Part shown: one piece after another, positions 1 to 9,947 of the stretch
Layout: every line of letters starts with the position of its first letter
Numbering within the stretch: the stretch's first letter is position 1
Assembly (NCBI RefSeq): GCF_001050135.1
Contig: NZ_CP012040.1
Coordinates: 5,659,001 to 5,723,000 of the forward strand
Source of the DNA: Cyclobacterium amurskyense
GTDB taxonomy: Bacteria; Bacteroidota; Bacteroidia; Cytophagales; Cyclobacteriaceae
DNA length: 64,000 nucleotides
Reading direction: 5' to 3'
Position numbers and translations under genes: made by a program
Notes under the pieces: model-generated
The model's input: the letters and a program-made list of their open reading frames with translations, nothing else
Told to the model about the DNA's origin: nothing
Database searches by the model: none

Positions 1-3000
1 AAAGACTTCGTTTTTGGTGAATTCTAAATTATTTTCCTCATTTAAATTTATTTCAAAGTCTTTAAATGCTAAATGATCTTGACCAAGTAGTGAAGGTGTA
101 GCCAAATTCCTCAGACGGTTTCCATATACTTTAAAAACAGCCGTTTTAACTTTAGGAAAAAGAATTTCCAAATGGGTCAGATAGTTAGTTAATAAATCAG
201 AGAGTTTTGCTTTCTGATTCATGCTTCCTTCCATTATATCCTTTTCTAAGCCTTCTAATTTGCCATAAAAGTATTCTAAGGTTTTGTCTTTGATAGCTCC
301 GACTATCCTATAGGCATTGCCATTATCATCTCTTAGAATAACTGCTTTCTCCTTGACATAAGCACATTCACCATTTGATTTAATAAGCCTGTATTCTATT
401 TCCCATTGGGTATCTGAGCTACTGTAAATTATTTGTTGAACTCTTTTCTGGTAAAGCTTGCGGTCTTTATCATAAATACTGTCACAAAAAACATTATAAT
501 TTTTAGAAGGAGTCTGAATTTCTAAACCAAAGTTTTTACGAAAACCTTCCCCTAAGAACATTTCACCTGTATATGGATCCAAATCCCAAATGCTGCCCGA
601 GTCTGTCTGCATTACTAACTCAAAACGCTCATTGCTCTTTTTCAACTCTTCTTCAAAAGCTATTCGCTCCGAAATATCAATTCCATTGCACTGAATTTCT
701 TTCGGTTGACCATCAGCCCCTAAAATCCCCACAAAATCCCATAAAGTTGTATAAAAGCCATTTTCTTTCTTCAACTTACGTAGTTCTACTTTATGTACTT
801 TTTCTGGAAATTCTAAGCACTTTTTAATAACCTCTCTTATTTTACTTTTTTCTTCTTCAAGTATTGTTGTGACAACATTTATGCCTTCATAGGAATTCCC
901 TGGAAACAACCAGTCGAATGTTTCCATATATTTGGTATTGGCAAAAGTGATAACTCCATCAAGGTCTGTACGAATGACAAAAGTGGTCTGGGATTCAAAA
1001 AACCCTTTATACCTTGCTTCACTCGTCACTAATTTTTCTTGGGCCTCGATTAATTCCGTTATATCTACACTATTGAATACCAATCCCCCTATAGCCGGAT
1101 CATCTAATAAATTGGTGGCTGTACTCAATAACCAACACCATGTTCCATTTTTTCGCTTATACCTAAATGGACTGCATTTCATTCTATGTTGAGAAACAAT
1201 ACCTTTTAATTCAGTTACTGCTCTTTCCAAATCATCCGGATGAATTTTTGATATAGCGCTTTCACCAATCATCTCTGATTCTTCATACCCCAAAATAGGA
1301 CAGTAACTAGGACTTACATAGATGTAATTGGAATCTATTGAAAGAATAGCAGTAAGATCAGACCCCTCTTGGACAAGGGCCTTAAATCTTTTTTCACTCT
1401 TTGCTAACTTTTCATTAAGTTCTACTGTTTCTGTTATGTCTCTGAAATTATCAACTATACCATTAATGTCCGGATCATCTAAAAAATTGGTTATCGTTGA
1501 CTCCATCCATCTCCACGAGCCATCTTTATGCTTGCTTCTAATAACATAGCCTTCAATTGGGACTCCAGGAGAAGTCAAAGACTTCTCGAATTTCTCCAAA
1601 GACAACTCTAAGTCATCAGGATGAACTGATTCATTTAGTTTTAATTGAAAAGCCTCTTCCTCAGTATACCCTAAAACAGAAATTATTGAAGAAGAAATGT
1701 ACTTTGGAACACCATCAGCATCGAAAACAACAATAGCATCTTGGCCATTTTCTATCAATGCCTTGAACCTTTTTTCATTCTCTCTTAAAGCAATTTCAGC
1801 TACTTTCCTTTTGGTAATATCCACCATTAAACCACGATAAAGTGGTTCCTTACCAGGTTCCTTAATTACTTTGATAAAATCACTTATCCATTTTATATTA
1901 CCATTTTTGTCTAAAAAGCGATATTCAATGGTGAAATCGTTGTCCGATTTTGATTTTTCCGAAATCAATTTTAGAATAGGTTCTTTATCATCCTCATGAA
2001 TATGATCCTCCCAAAAATGGGATTTCTTCTTCCATTCCTCAACAGAATAACCTAAAACATTTTTTACTTGAGGGCTTATATAATTTACCTGAAATGTCTT
2101 CGGATGTGATTCCCAAAAAATACCTGGGTTGGATTCTATAATTGAATTAATTTTCCTGTTTGAAACGTTTAGGGCTTCCTGACTACTTAATTGATCTATA
2201 TATGTCCCCAAATGATAAACTAAGGTATTTACAAGCCGGCTATCGTTATCTACCTCCCCAATTTCTAAAAATCTACCAGGGTCCTTTTCAATAAATATTT
2301 CCAGCAATAAAGCTCCACGTTCTTTTACCTCGTGTTTTTCAGTAAGTGAGAATTCATAAGGCTTAAAAGCAGAGCTATAATATTCTTTGTTTTCAAAAGT
2401 AATTTTGGAAGATATTTTTCCCGGGTTACTCCATGCAGTAGGTAAAATATCAGCAGCACTTTGAAATAAACCGTCAATTTGGCTCCAGGAAAAATCAAGC
2501 CTACTGATTTTATAAATACAGTCTTGTTCTTTGATTCTTTTCTGAAGGGAAGACAGCGTAATTTCAAGTTTTTCTTCTGTCTCTTTTCTTTTGGTAACAT
2601 CTATAATTACCGAGTCCCAGATCACACTGCCATCATCTAATTTTCGAGGACTTCCTGCCCCTTTATGCCAGCGGATAGAGCCATCAGGATGTTGGTACCT
2701 GTACTTCCAAGACCAAAAAGTTAAGGTTTTGGCTGATTCATCTATTGATGTTATAAGTCCTTGTAGGTCATCCTTATGACATCGGTCCCCTACCAGGTCG
2801 CTGTTTTCCATTACCTGCTTGGAGGTAAATCCCCAAATTTGATTGGCTCCATTACTTACCAATTCAAAAATGTCCTTGCCGCTAAAAGTCCTTTTATATC
2901 GATATACTACTCCAGGAATATTATCTGATACAGTTTGGAATTGGATTTCGTTAATTTTTCTTTTTGTAATGTCGGAATGAGTGCCGGACATCTGTAAAGG

Positions 3001-3825
3001 TTTTCCAGTTGAAGACCATTTGGTAACTCTTCCCCTGTCATTTACCCAAACTTCATGACCTTTTTTATGGAGTAACCGGCATTCTATATTGTAATAATCT
3101 AATTCTTTGTTAAAACAGGCATTTAGGACATTATCAGAAACAAATCTATCTTCAGGGTGTAAAATTTTATACCATTTATCCATTGTAAAGGGTGATAATT
3201 CCTCGAAATTATACCCTAACATAATAGCAAACTGCTCATTAATAACGACCTCATTTTTTACAATATCCCACTCCCAGGTCCCCAACTGAGTGGCCTCCAA
3301 GATATTATTTAATCTGCTTGTTTCTGAATTTAAATGCTTTTTTGTTAAGGCCAAATCAGCATAACTTTTCTCTAATTCAAGAAGTTTGGTGGTTTGCCCA
3401 CCTAAAATTTTAAGCCCTTTGATTGTCTTTTCATCCAATTCCTTTGTAACAAAATCAATAGAACAAAGCATGCCACAAATTTCACCATTGGAAGTTTTCA
3501 ATGGAACTCCAATGTAGAAGACAATTCCTGGGGAAGAATTAACCAATGGATTTTTGGAAAGCTTAGCTTCTTTGCTGCTATCTTTAATAACCAATATTTC
3601 TTGAGAAGCACTTGTGACAAAATCAGTTAAATAGTTTGCATTGAAGGTGTTCTTTGCATCTAAACCAGTACTGGAAATAATAAATGCACCTCCCTTATCG
3701 ATCTTAAATATCAAGTTTAATGGAGATCCTGTTAAAATACCTAGCAGGCTGGTAATAGCATCTAATTCAGTATCAATACCCCTTTCCCTTAATTCACAAT
3801 CTTCCATTTTGTTGTCTACATCCAT
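1..3825 (-). CDS. Multi-PAS/GAF sensory protein, partial (3' end beyond the left edge)
   Basis: The minus strand stays open from an ATG at 3825 to the window edge, so the C-terminus is missing. The protein starts MDVDNKMEDCELRERGID and opens with a GAF-like domain (about residues 20-150, with GEICGMLCSIDFV). Then come about seven PAS/PAC repeats, recognised by recurring hallmarks such as HPDD or HEDD, W-x-S/D-F and DITKRK or DITE, plus a second GAF-like stretch near 2220-2560. The linkers read NEKRFKAL-type, as in tandem PAS sensors. No kinase or GGDEF domain is visible here. A hybrid or plain histidine kinase module beyond position 1 would be usual, but that is inference. The frame is open back to a stop at 3883-3885, so a slightly longer non-ATG start is possible. 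A GGAGGTG lies upstream, though Bacteroidota rarely depend on Shine-Dalgarno sites. Confidence 0.8.
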   Translation of the reverse strand, partial: MDVDNKMEDCELRERGIDTELDAITSLLGILTGSPLNLIFKIDKGGAFIISSTGLDAKNTFNANYLTDFVTSASQEILVIKDSSKEAKLSKNPLVNSSPGIVFYIGVPLKTSNGEICGMLCSIDFVTKELDEKTIKGLKILGGQTTKLLELEKSYADLALTKKHLNSETSRLNNILEATQLGTWEWDIVKNEVVINEQFAIMLGYNFEELSPFTMDKWYKILHPEDRFVSDNVLNACFNKELDYYNIECRLLHKKGHEVWVNDRGRVTKWSSTGKPLQMSGTHSDITKRKINEIQFQTVSDNIPGVVYRYKRTFSGKDIFELVSNGANQIWGFTSKQVMENSDLVGDRCHKDDLQGLITSIDESAKTLTFWSWKYRYQHPDGSIRWHKGAGSPRKLDDGSVIWDSVIIDVTKRKETEEKLEITLSSLQKRIKEQDCIYKISRLDFSWSQIDGLFQSAADILPTAWSNPGKISSKITFENKEYYSSAFKPYEFSLTEKHEVKERGALLLEIFIEKDPGRFLEIGEVDNDSRLVNTLVYHLGTYIDQLSSQEALNVSNRKINSIIESNPGIFWESHPKTFQVNYISPQVKNVLGYSVEEWKKKSHFWEDHIHEDDKEPILKLISEKSKSDNDFTIEYRFLDKNGNIKWISDFIKVIKEPGKEPLYRGLMVDITKRKVAEIALRENEKRFKALIENGQDAIVVFDADGVPKYISSSIISVLGYTEEEAFQLKLNESVHPDDLELSLEKFEKSLTSPGVPIEGYVIRSKHKDGSWRWMESTITNFLDDPDINGIVDNFRDITETVELNEKLAKSEKRFKALVQEGSDLTAILSIDSNYIYVSPSYCPILGYEESEMIGESAISKIHPDDLERAVTELKGIVSQHRMKCSPFRYKRKNGTWCWLLSTATNLLDDPAIGGLVFNSVDITELIEAQEKLVTSEARYKGFFESQTTFVIRTDLDGVITFANTKYMETFDWLFPGNSYEGINVVTTILEEEKSKIREVIKKCLEFPEKVHKVELRKLKKENGFYTTLWDFVGILGADGQPKEIQCNGIDISERIAFEEELKKSNERFELVMQTDSGSIWDLDPYTGEMFLGEGFRKNFGLEIQTPSKNYNVFCDSIYDKDRKLYQKRVQQIIYSSSDTQWEIEYRLIKSNGECAYVKEKAVILRDDNGNAYRIVGAIKDKTLEYFYGKLEGLEKDIMEGSMNQKAKLSDLLTNYLTHLEILFPKVKTAVFKVYGNRLRNLATPSLLGQDHLAFKDFEINLNEENNLEFTKNEVF

Positions 3826-4090
3826 AGTATTCAAAATACTTAGTACATCACCTCCGTAACCTAAGGTACTTTCTAAAAATAATCAAATAAAATTAAACTT
3901 ATCTTAATTCGATACCAAATATGCCCAAACGCACCATTTACCCTACCTGATTAAAACTAAACTGCACTTCATTAATGGCTTTAAATTAAATATTGAGGAC
4001 TATGCCCCATTCAATAAAAAGATAAATTTTCTATTAATAAGACAACTTCTTATAAAATCAAAAAATAAAACATGAGTTTAAGCTGCTATC

Positions 4091-4267
4091 GGTTAAACCC
4101 AAAATAGGAATTAGACAATCTATTAAGTGCTAAAATCGCTTCAGAATCAGCTACTTCGTTGCTGTATTCAATTTCACCATAGCGGTGCTATGCCCAAGTC
4201 ACCAAACAGTCTGATTTGCTTACAATTGCAACAGCCACCAGGAATCCTATTACATAATCCGAGTTAA
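4091..4267 (-). repeat. Dispersed non-coding repeat, copy A (inverted, shortened)
   Basis: Read on the minus strand this matches copies at 18494-18715 and 22945-23165: it starts at a TTTAACCCGGATTATG-like end, contains the CATAGC-CACC-GCTATG-type hairpin and an ACAGCAACGAAG box, and ends at TTTGGGTTTAACC. The part with two hairpins near the left end (CCTGAC..GTCAGG and CCCGT..ACGGG) is missing, which makes this copy about 45 bp shorter. It has no ORF. It fills much of the 3886-4584 gap; the remainder is AT-rich with no gene seen. Confidence 0.75.
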
Positions 4268-4491
4268 ATAAACTGAAATAACGACAACTAATAAAACATA
4301 TAAACCTTGACTCCCTAATTGTGTTCAATTGCATTTCCTATCGAATTGGAAATTTTTTGTTTATTAATAAAACAAGCCTTTTAGAACTTTTCGAAATTTT
4401 AACTTTTAATCGTCTGTATAGTTAAATACAATTATCAGTTTATAAGCTACTAATATTCAACAAAAAATAAGGTTTTAAAATAAAAAAAAAT

Positions 4492-4565
4492 GAAAACGAA
4501 ATTGATGCAGTTACTTATTTGAACCTTTATATAATAATCTCAGTACCTCTATCAATTTCGTTTTC
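4492..4565 (-). terminator. Putative terminator after the Gfo/Idh pair
   Basis: A 15-bp perfect inverted repeat (arms 4492-4506 and 4551-4565, GAAAACGAAATTGAT and its complement) lies just after the stop codon at 4585 in the minus direction. It is followed by a run of nine T on the minus strand. The loop is long (44 nt), so it is an imperfect match to the classic form. Confidence 0.6.
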
Positions 4566-4584
4566 GATATAAAATAGAATAATT

Positions 4585-5619
4585 CTATTTTAAGTTAACC
4601 TTCTTGTTCTCCATTGAAGACTGATAAATCCCAAGAATCAAAGCAAGTGATCTCTTCGCATCCTGTCCAGTAACAACGGGCTTACCATTATTTCTAATGG
4701 CCTCAACCATATCTTCAATCTGTATTTGATGTAACCTAAAATCTATGGCCATGGGATCAGAGGCACCACTTCCTCCAATATCTGTACCTGCATTGACCTC
4801 ACTCTCTTCGCCTTTTATATTCCAAGCTACAATTTTACCTCCTTCAAGTATAATATTTCCTTTTTCACCATAAATCTCCAACCGTTCAGGATTACCTGGG
4901 TACAAAGAGGTTCCTCCTGTGATCGTACCTAAGGCACCATTTTTAAAATTAACGATAGCAGTGGCTAGGTCTTCTCCCTCTATTTTATGCACCATAGTTT
5001 TAACCTGGCCATATACAGCCTCTGCATCTCCCATAATGTCTAAGAGCAAATCAATAGTATGAACCCCTTGGTTGATGAGTGCGGCACCACCATCTCCATC
5101 TTTTGTTCCTTTCCAACTACTACTGCTATAATAAGAGGGGTCTCTGTACCAGTTTATAGCCGCTGTTCCCATGAGGAGTTTCCCAATTTTACCTGACTGT
5201 ACAGCCTCTTTTAGTTTAAGGTAACCAGGTTTAAGCCTATTTTGAAAAATAACCCCTAATTTAACTCCAGCTTTTTCACAAGAATTGATCAATTCATCAG
5301 CTCGTTCTGTACTTACTTCAATTGGTTTTTCTAACAAAATATGTTTTCCCACATTAGCTGCAGCTATGGCTGGTTCCAAGTGGTTTCCGCTGTGTGTGCA
5401 TATACATACAACATCGATGTCTTTCCTACTTAAAAACAGATCTATATCGTGATCTGCAGGAACATTGAATTTTTCTTCTGCCAACTTTGCACGGGCTTCA
5501 GTAGAGCTTAATACTGCAACCAATTCAGTTTCTTCACTGGCGTTGATGGCTGCTGCATGCATTCCTGCTATTGCTCCAGTTCCTATTATTCCAAACCCTA
5601 AAGGTTTATACTTTGTCAT
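4585..5619 (-). CDS. Gfo/Idh/MocA family NAD(P)-dependent oxidoreductase
   Basis: A 344-aa cytoplasmic oxidoreductase. The N-terminal Rossmann fold shows GTGAIA at residues 13-18 after a beta strand (LGFGII), and the family hallmark EKP is at 97-99. A C-terminal GFO_IDH_MocA_C region follows, with QGVHTIDLL, where the His lies in the active-site region. Such enzymes oxidise or reduce sugars, inositols or related polyols, but the substrate cannot be read from sequence. It lies 18 bp after the 333-aa paralogue upstream, and the two are probably cotranscribed. Length is normal for the family and there is no signal peptide, unlike the 425-aa paralogue at 7117-8394. Confidence 0.9.
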   Translation of the reverse strand: MTKYKPLGFGIIGTGAIAGMHAAAINASEETELVAVLSSTEARAKLAEEKFNVPADHDIDLFLSRKDIDVVCICTHSGNHLEPAIAAANVGKHILLEKPIEVSTERADELINSCEKAGVKLGVIFQNRLKPGYLKLKEAVQSGKIGKLLMGTAAINWYRDPSYYSSSSWKGTKDGDGGAALINQGVHTIDLLLDIMGDAEAVYGQVKTMVHKIEGEDLATAIVNFKNGALGTITGGTSLYPGNPERLEIYGEKGNIILEGGKIVAWNIKGEESEVNAGTDIGGSGASDPMAIDFRLHQIQIEDMVEAIRNNGKPVVTGQDAKRSLALILGIYQSSMENKKVNLK

Positions 5620-5637
5620 TTTATGCTATATTTTAAA

Positions 5638-6639
5638 TTAATAAAAATTCTTTACCATTTGTTCCATGACCCAGTTGGTCCTAGCCGCAGAAACGCCAGT
5701 ACTTGGGCATTCCCCACCTTTACCTAGCAACTCATTTACTATTGATTGGATAAGGTAAAATTGAATATTTTCCGGCATTTCAAATTGGAAAACCTCATCC
5801 TCTTTACCATCTCTTTTTAAGGTGACATGGGTACCCCAAAAACATGGGAATCTTATTTCACCTTTATTCCCAATAATGACGATCTCATCCTTTTGGGATG
5901 TATTACTTGTAGTATAACACCAATTTCCAGTGCCTAATACACCACTTTCAAAAGAGAAATTGCCCAAGACAATATCCTCTGCAGGGTATTGTCCAGATTG
6001 ATTGGTAGCAATACCGTTAACCTCTTTTATGGGACCAAAAAGAAAATCGAAATAATCCAGTTGATGAGAACCTAAATCATAAAAATAACCACCTCCTGCA
6101 ACATCCGGATCTATCCTCCAATTGGATGCATCTGTTAAAACATCTGGGTGTTTGGCTTGGTTTATTGTAATACTAACATACCTTGGCTCTCCAATTTCGC
6201 CTTCTTCAATTAAACGCTTAACTTTTAAAAAATTGGGAAGCGTTCTACGGTAATAAGCAACAAAAAGTGGTACCCCAGCCTCTTCACATATTTTAATCAT
6301 TTCTAAACATTCCGCATGATTTCTAGCCATTGGCTTTTCTACATAGACAGGTTTACCTGCATTAGCAGCCTTTCTGGTAAGCTCTAAATGAGAGCTAGGT
6401 GGCGTGGCAATATAAACAGCATTAACTTCTTCATCATTTATCAGTGAATCAGCATCATCATACCATTTAGGTATTCCATGTCTTTCAGCATAATCTTTTG
6501 CCTTGTCTGCATTTCTTCGCATCACTGCTACTACTGATGAATCGCTTACTTTATTCATAGCAGGAGCACTTTTTTTCTCGCATACACTTCCGGCACCGAT
6601 TACTCCCCAATTAACCTGACTTGAATTAAATTTTTTCAT
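5638..6639 (-). CDS. Gfo/Idh/MocA family oxidoreductase
   Basis: A 333-aa protein with a Rossmann nucleotide-binding motif GAGSVC near residue 15, PPSSH and VEKPM at about residues 80-105, and a conserved C-terminal GSHQLDYFDFL in the catalytic domain. It is cytoplasmic, with no leader. It starts an apparent two-gene unit with the next gene (18-bp gap). It belongs to the branch with a YYRR motif after the EKP segment (AYYRRTLPNF). Likely role: oxidation or epimerisation of a sugar released by the neighbouring glycan locus. This is inference from context, as the family spans many substrates. Confidence 0.9.
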   Translation of the reverse strand: MKKFNSSQVNWGVIGAGSVCEKKSAPAMNKVSDSSVVAVMRRNADKAKDYAERHGIPKWYDDADSLINDEEVNAVYIATPPSSHLELTRKAANAGKPVYVEKPMARNHAECLEMIKICEEAGVPLFVAYYRRTLPNFLKVKRLIEEGEIGEPRYVSITINQAKHPDVLTDASNWRIDPDVAGGGYFYDLGSHQLDYFDFLFGPIKEVNGIATNQSGQYPAEDIVLGNFSFESGVLGTGNWCYTTSNTSQKDEIVIIGNKGEIRFPCFWGTHVTLKRDGKEDEVFQFEMPENIQFYLIQSIVNELLGKGGECPSTGVSAARTNWVMEQMVKNFY

Positions 6640-7070
6640 GCTTTAAATCTTACCTCAATTATTTATTAAATAATTATGTGTGAATAATTATAATCGTTTA
6701 AACTAAAAATCAAACGAATAAACTCGTTGCTGTTGACCATTTCAAAATTAAGGTATTTTTGACAAAACCCGATAATTGAAAGCTTTTCCTTGTCAATTTT
6801 TTGGCGAAGATGTTATATCAATGGAAGAGTGGCGAAAGCTTGCCTTATAGACTTAATAAACCCTTGTCGGTAAAATTATTAACCCGAGTTAGGTCAAATT
6901 TCATAAAAACGCACAAACGAGTGGGCTTAGGATATACATTAAGGGATAAAAGGCCTGTGAATCGCCTAGAAAACTATACCCTACATTCACACATGCAGAA
7001 AAATTGGGAAAGTTTCCATTTAGTAAATTTTACAATCATTTTAAATCAAACTTCGGTGATTATAAAAAGT
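6640..7070. other. Intergenic stretch without a supported gene
   Basis: The stretch separates the 5638-6639 gene from the terminator of the 7117-8394 gene. It is very AT-rich next to 6640, with short palindromic AATTATTTATTAAATAATT-like sequence, and probably carries the promoter of the two-gene Gfo/Idh unit. A plus-strand frame (6801-7163) crosses the 7071-7112 hairpin and enters the gene antisense, so I do not call it. Confidence 0.5.
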
Positions 7071-7112
7071 AACCCGAAACATGCAAAAGAAAACTATTCC
7101 ATGTTTCGGGTT
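7071..7112 (-). terminator. Strong hairpin terminator, AACCCGAAA type
   Basis: Perfect 13-bp stem (arms 7071-7083 and 7100-7112, AACCCGAAACATG and its complement, 16-nt loop) begins four bases past the stop codon at 7117. On the minus strand it is followed by ACTTTTTAT. It fits an intrinsic terminator for the 18092-to-7117 transcript. The stem shares AACCCGAAA with the ends of the dispersed repeat. Confidence 0.75.
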
Positions 7113-7116
7113 AAAC

Positions 7117-8394
7117 TCAACCAAATTGAGGCAAATTTAGATTTGGATTTATACTTTCATTAGAGTTTTGCATAGACTCCCAAGAAACGGGCTCACCTTT
7201 TTCAGCGGCCATCCTGCCCAAAATTGCGGTATAGGTAGAAGTCGCACCTGAGGCTGATTCATTTAAGAATTTACCTGAATTTATACTTCCTATGAAACTT
7301 TTGACTTTATTTTCATTGGAATCATGCAAAGAGGAAGTAAAAACTCCAGCCGCACGTTGGCTTCGATCTTCGTTGTCACTTTCATGTCGAATCACTCCAG
7401 AATCCCAAGCCTGCTCTCCATCTATAAATACACCTCCGCTATAATGGGCCGTTGCTATTCCTTTGCTACCAATAAAACGAGCGCAAACATCTCCAAAAGT
7501 AGGTCCCAACTGCGTTGAATGAAAACTCACCCTGATATTGTCTGGATATTTATAAATCACTTGATAATTGTTCCAAGCATCACCAAAAGCATCGTTGTGA
7601 TCTCTACCTCCAGAACCCATGGCCATAATAGGTTTTCTTTGCAAGGCCCAACTACAAACATCAAGCATATGGATTCCTTGGTCCAATAGAATCCCTCCAG
7701 ACAGGGATCTAAAATGAAACTGGTTACGAATCATTGCCTCTGATTTAGACATATTGTCTATAGGTTTAAGTGGAAGTCCTGAAGCAAGGTAATACAATTG
7801 AGCCGTTACCACATCTCCTATAGCTCCCTCCTGGACTCTCTTAACCATCTCTTGGTAGGCAGTGGCATGTCGGATTTGGAAACCCACGACCATACTCAAT
7901 TTCCCGTTAATGGTACTTCCAGCTTTCTCTATTCGCTTTACCCCTGCTACATCTATAGCTACAGGTTTTTCACAGTAAATGTGTTTTCCTGCTGCAATAG
8001 CAGCTTCTACAAATTCAGGATGGGTATAGGCTGGTGACGAGATTAATACCGCTTCCACGTCTTTATTATTGAGAAGCTCCATATAAGCTTTCGATCCCTG
8101 GTAAATATTTTTTGGATCAATTTTCCCAAATCCCTTGTCCTTATTTAGTCCATCCAGTTTTTCTTTGGCCACTTTAAGCTGGTCATCAAACAGATCAGCC
8201 ATCGCCATGATATTAACATTTGTATGTTTTGACATCGCAGTGATTACAGATGTCCCTCTATTTCCACAACCGATTATACCAAGCTGAATTGCTGAATTGG
8301 CTTTTGTGCCAAAAACCGTACTTGGTTTCAAAATTGTAATGGCAGATACTGCTGCCGCGCCTTTGATAAAAGACCTTCTTTCTATTTTCGTCAT
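7117..8394 (-). CDS. Tat-exported Gfo/Idh/MocA family oxidoreductase
   Basis: A 425-aa protein with a twin-arginine leader (ERRSFIKGAAAV at residues 5-16), then a mature N-terminus with the Rossmann motif IIGCGNRG and the hallmark CEKP. The long insert typical of exported bacteroidal members follows (DQGIHMLDV, HFRSLSGG). The leader implies that it folds with its cofactor in the cytoplasm and is exported to the periplasm. It is the last gene of a minus-strand run (SusC, SusD, PSD1, DUF1501, this) and lies 40 bp from the DUF1501 gene. Some relatives are glycosidases or act on glycosides using bound NAD, so a hydrolase role (GH109-like) is an alternative to a dehydrogenase role. Confidence 0.9.
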   Translation of the reverse strand: MTKIERRSFIKGAAAVSAITILKPSTVFGTKANSAIQLGIIGCGNRGTSVITAMSKHTNVNIMAMADLFDDQLKVAKEKLDGLNKDKGFGKIDPKNIYQGSKAYMELLNNKDVEAVLISSPAYTHPEFVEAAIAAGKHIYCEKPVAIDVAGVKRIEKAGSTINGKLSMVVGFQIRHATAYQEMVKRVQEGAIGDVVTAQLYYLASGLPLKPIDNMSKSEAMIRNQFHFRSLSGGILLDQGIHMLDVCSWALQRKPIMAMGSGGRDHNDAFGDAWNNYQVIYKYPDNIRVSFHSTQLGPTFGDVCARFIGSKGIATAHYSGGVFIDGEQAWDSGVIRHESDNEDRSQRAAGVFTSSLHDSNENKVKSFIGSINSGKFLNESASGATSTYTAILGRMAAEKGEPVSWESMQNSNESINPNLNLPQFG

Positions 8395-8434
8395 TTGGTG
8401 GTTTGTTTATCTTGTTTTTGTAAAAATCTAGAGT

Positions 8435-9880
8435 TTAACTGATAATATCATGAACGACATGCCCACTTACATCTGTAAGCCTAAATCGCCTCCCCTGGTG
8501 TTTGAAAATTAATTTTTCATGGTCCACGCCCAACAAGTGGAGCAATGTTGCCTGAAAATCATGCACATGAACCGGATTTTTCACAATATTGTACCCAAAT
8601 TCGCATGTTTCTCCGTGAGTGTACCCTTTTTTTACACCACCACCAGCCATCCACATGGTAAAACACCTAGGATGATGATCTCTTCCATAATTGTCTAATG
8701 TTAATTTTCCTTGAGAATAATTGGTTCGACCGAATTCACCTCCCCAAACCACTAGAGTATCTTCTAGCAATCCTCTTTGTTTTAAATCCATCACCAAAGC
8801 AGCGCCTGCCTGGTCTACACTTTTACTCATGATTTTAATGTCACGTGGTAAGTTCCCGTGTTGATCCCAGCCCTGGTGGTAGAGTTGAATAAACTTGACA
8901 TCTTTTTCTGCCAACCTTCTAGCCAAAAGGCAGTTGGCAGCAAATGTTCCAGGTTTTCTGGAATCTGGACCATACATGTCGTAAATATAATCCGGCTCAT
9001 TTGATATATTCATTGTGTCAGGTACAGAGGACTGCATCCTGTAAGCCATTTCATATTGAGAAATTCTGGAATTGATTTCCGGATCCATCACTTTGTCATA
9101 CTTTATATCATGAAGGTCCTTCAGTGCATCTAGCATCCTTCTACGGCTCTTAGCGCTTAACCCATTGGGATTATTCAGATAAAGCACAGGGTCTTTTCCA
9201 GACCTAAACTGCACTCCCTGATGCAAAGATGGTAAAAACCCACTCCCCCATAACTTAGCATATAAGGGTTGTCCTCCAGACTTGCCTCTCGAAAGTAAAA
9301 CACAAAATTCAGGAAGATTCTTATTGTCACTACCCAAACCATAACTTATCCAGGAGCCCATAGAAGGTCTACCACTTAACTGTGATCCAGTTTGAAAAAA
9401 GGTAATGGCAGGATCATGGTTTATTGCGTCCGTGTGCATAGATTTCACAAAACACAATTCATCTACAATTTTTGCTGTATGTGGCATCAATTCACTTACC
9501 CAGGCACCACTTTGTCCATATTGAGCAAAATCAAACACTGAGCCGGCTAGAGGAAATGAATTTTGACTTGATGTCATACCTGTTAACCGTTGCCCAGCCC
9601 TTATTGATGCAGGCAACTCCTGACCAAAACGCTCATTAAGCAATGGTTTATAATCAAACAGTTCCATTTGAGAGGGACCTCCACTTTGAAAAAGAAAGAT
9701 AACCCGCTTGGCTTTCGGCACTAAAGGAAGCCTGCCTAAGCCAGCCTGTTTATCAGCTCCAATATTGGCCAAAAGATTTCCAGGATCCAATAAGGAAGAC
9801 AGGGCCACACTTCCTAAACCTAGGCTAGTTTTAGTTAAAAACTGACGGCGATCCATATTTGGATCATGTAATAAACTCAT
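8435..9880 (-). CDS. DUF1501 domain-containing protein, Tat-exported
   Basis: A 481-aa protein. The leader MDRRQFLTKTSLGLGSVAL has the twin-arginine motif. The mature part has family signatures: FLFQSGGPSQMELFDYKP near residue 60, HDPAITFFQTG, LYHQGWDQHGNLP and VVWGGEFGRTNYSQG, then a C-terminal DFQATLLHLLGVD. DUF1501 proteins are distant alkaline-phosphatase/sulfatase-superfamily relatives and regularly sit next to PSD1/DUF1549/DUF1553 genes, as here (67-bp gap). Biochemical activity is not established for the family. Export to the periplasm is inferred from the leader. Confidence 0.92.
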   Translation of the reverse strand: MSLLHDPNMDRRQFLTKTSLGLGSVALSSLLDPGNLLANIGADKQAGLGRLPLVPKAKRVIFLFQSGGPSQMELFDYKPLLNERFGQELPASIRAGQRLTGMTSSQNSFPLAGSVFDFAQYGQSGAWVSELMPHTAKIVDELCFVKSMHTDAINHDPAITFFQTGSQLSGRPSMGSWISYGLGSDNKNLPEFCVLLSRGKSGGQPLYAKLWGSGFLPSLHQGVQFRSGKDPVLYLNNPNGLSAKSRRRMLDALKDLHDIKYDKVMDPEINSRISQYEMAYRMQSSVPDTMNISNEPDYIYDMYGPDSRKPGTFAANCLLARRLAEKDVKFIQLYHQGWDQHGNLPRDIKIMSKSVDQAGAALVMDLKQRGLLEDTLVVWGGEFGRTNYSQGKLTLDNYGRDHHPRCFTMWMAGGGVKKGYTHGETCEFGYNIVKNPVHVHDFQATLLHLLGVDHEKLIFKHQGRRFRLTDVSGHVVHDIIS

Positions 9881-9947
9881 ATCCTTAATTTATTATTTCT
9901 AAACCCTATGCATTTACAAGATAGTGTCTCCACTCGTTAAAATCCGC

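Noticed and set aside
573..1549. Several plus-strand open frames of 70-90 codons.
   Set aside because: They are antisense to the clear multi-PAS gene and have no protein-like composition.
6801..7163. 120-codon plus-strand frame before the Tat-exported oxidoreductase gene.
   Set aside because: It crosses the strong 7071-7112 terminator hairpin and enters the end of the minus-strand gene; no domain or conserved pattern is seen.
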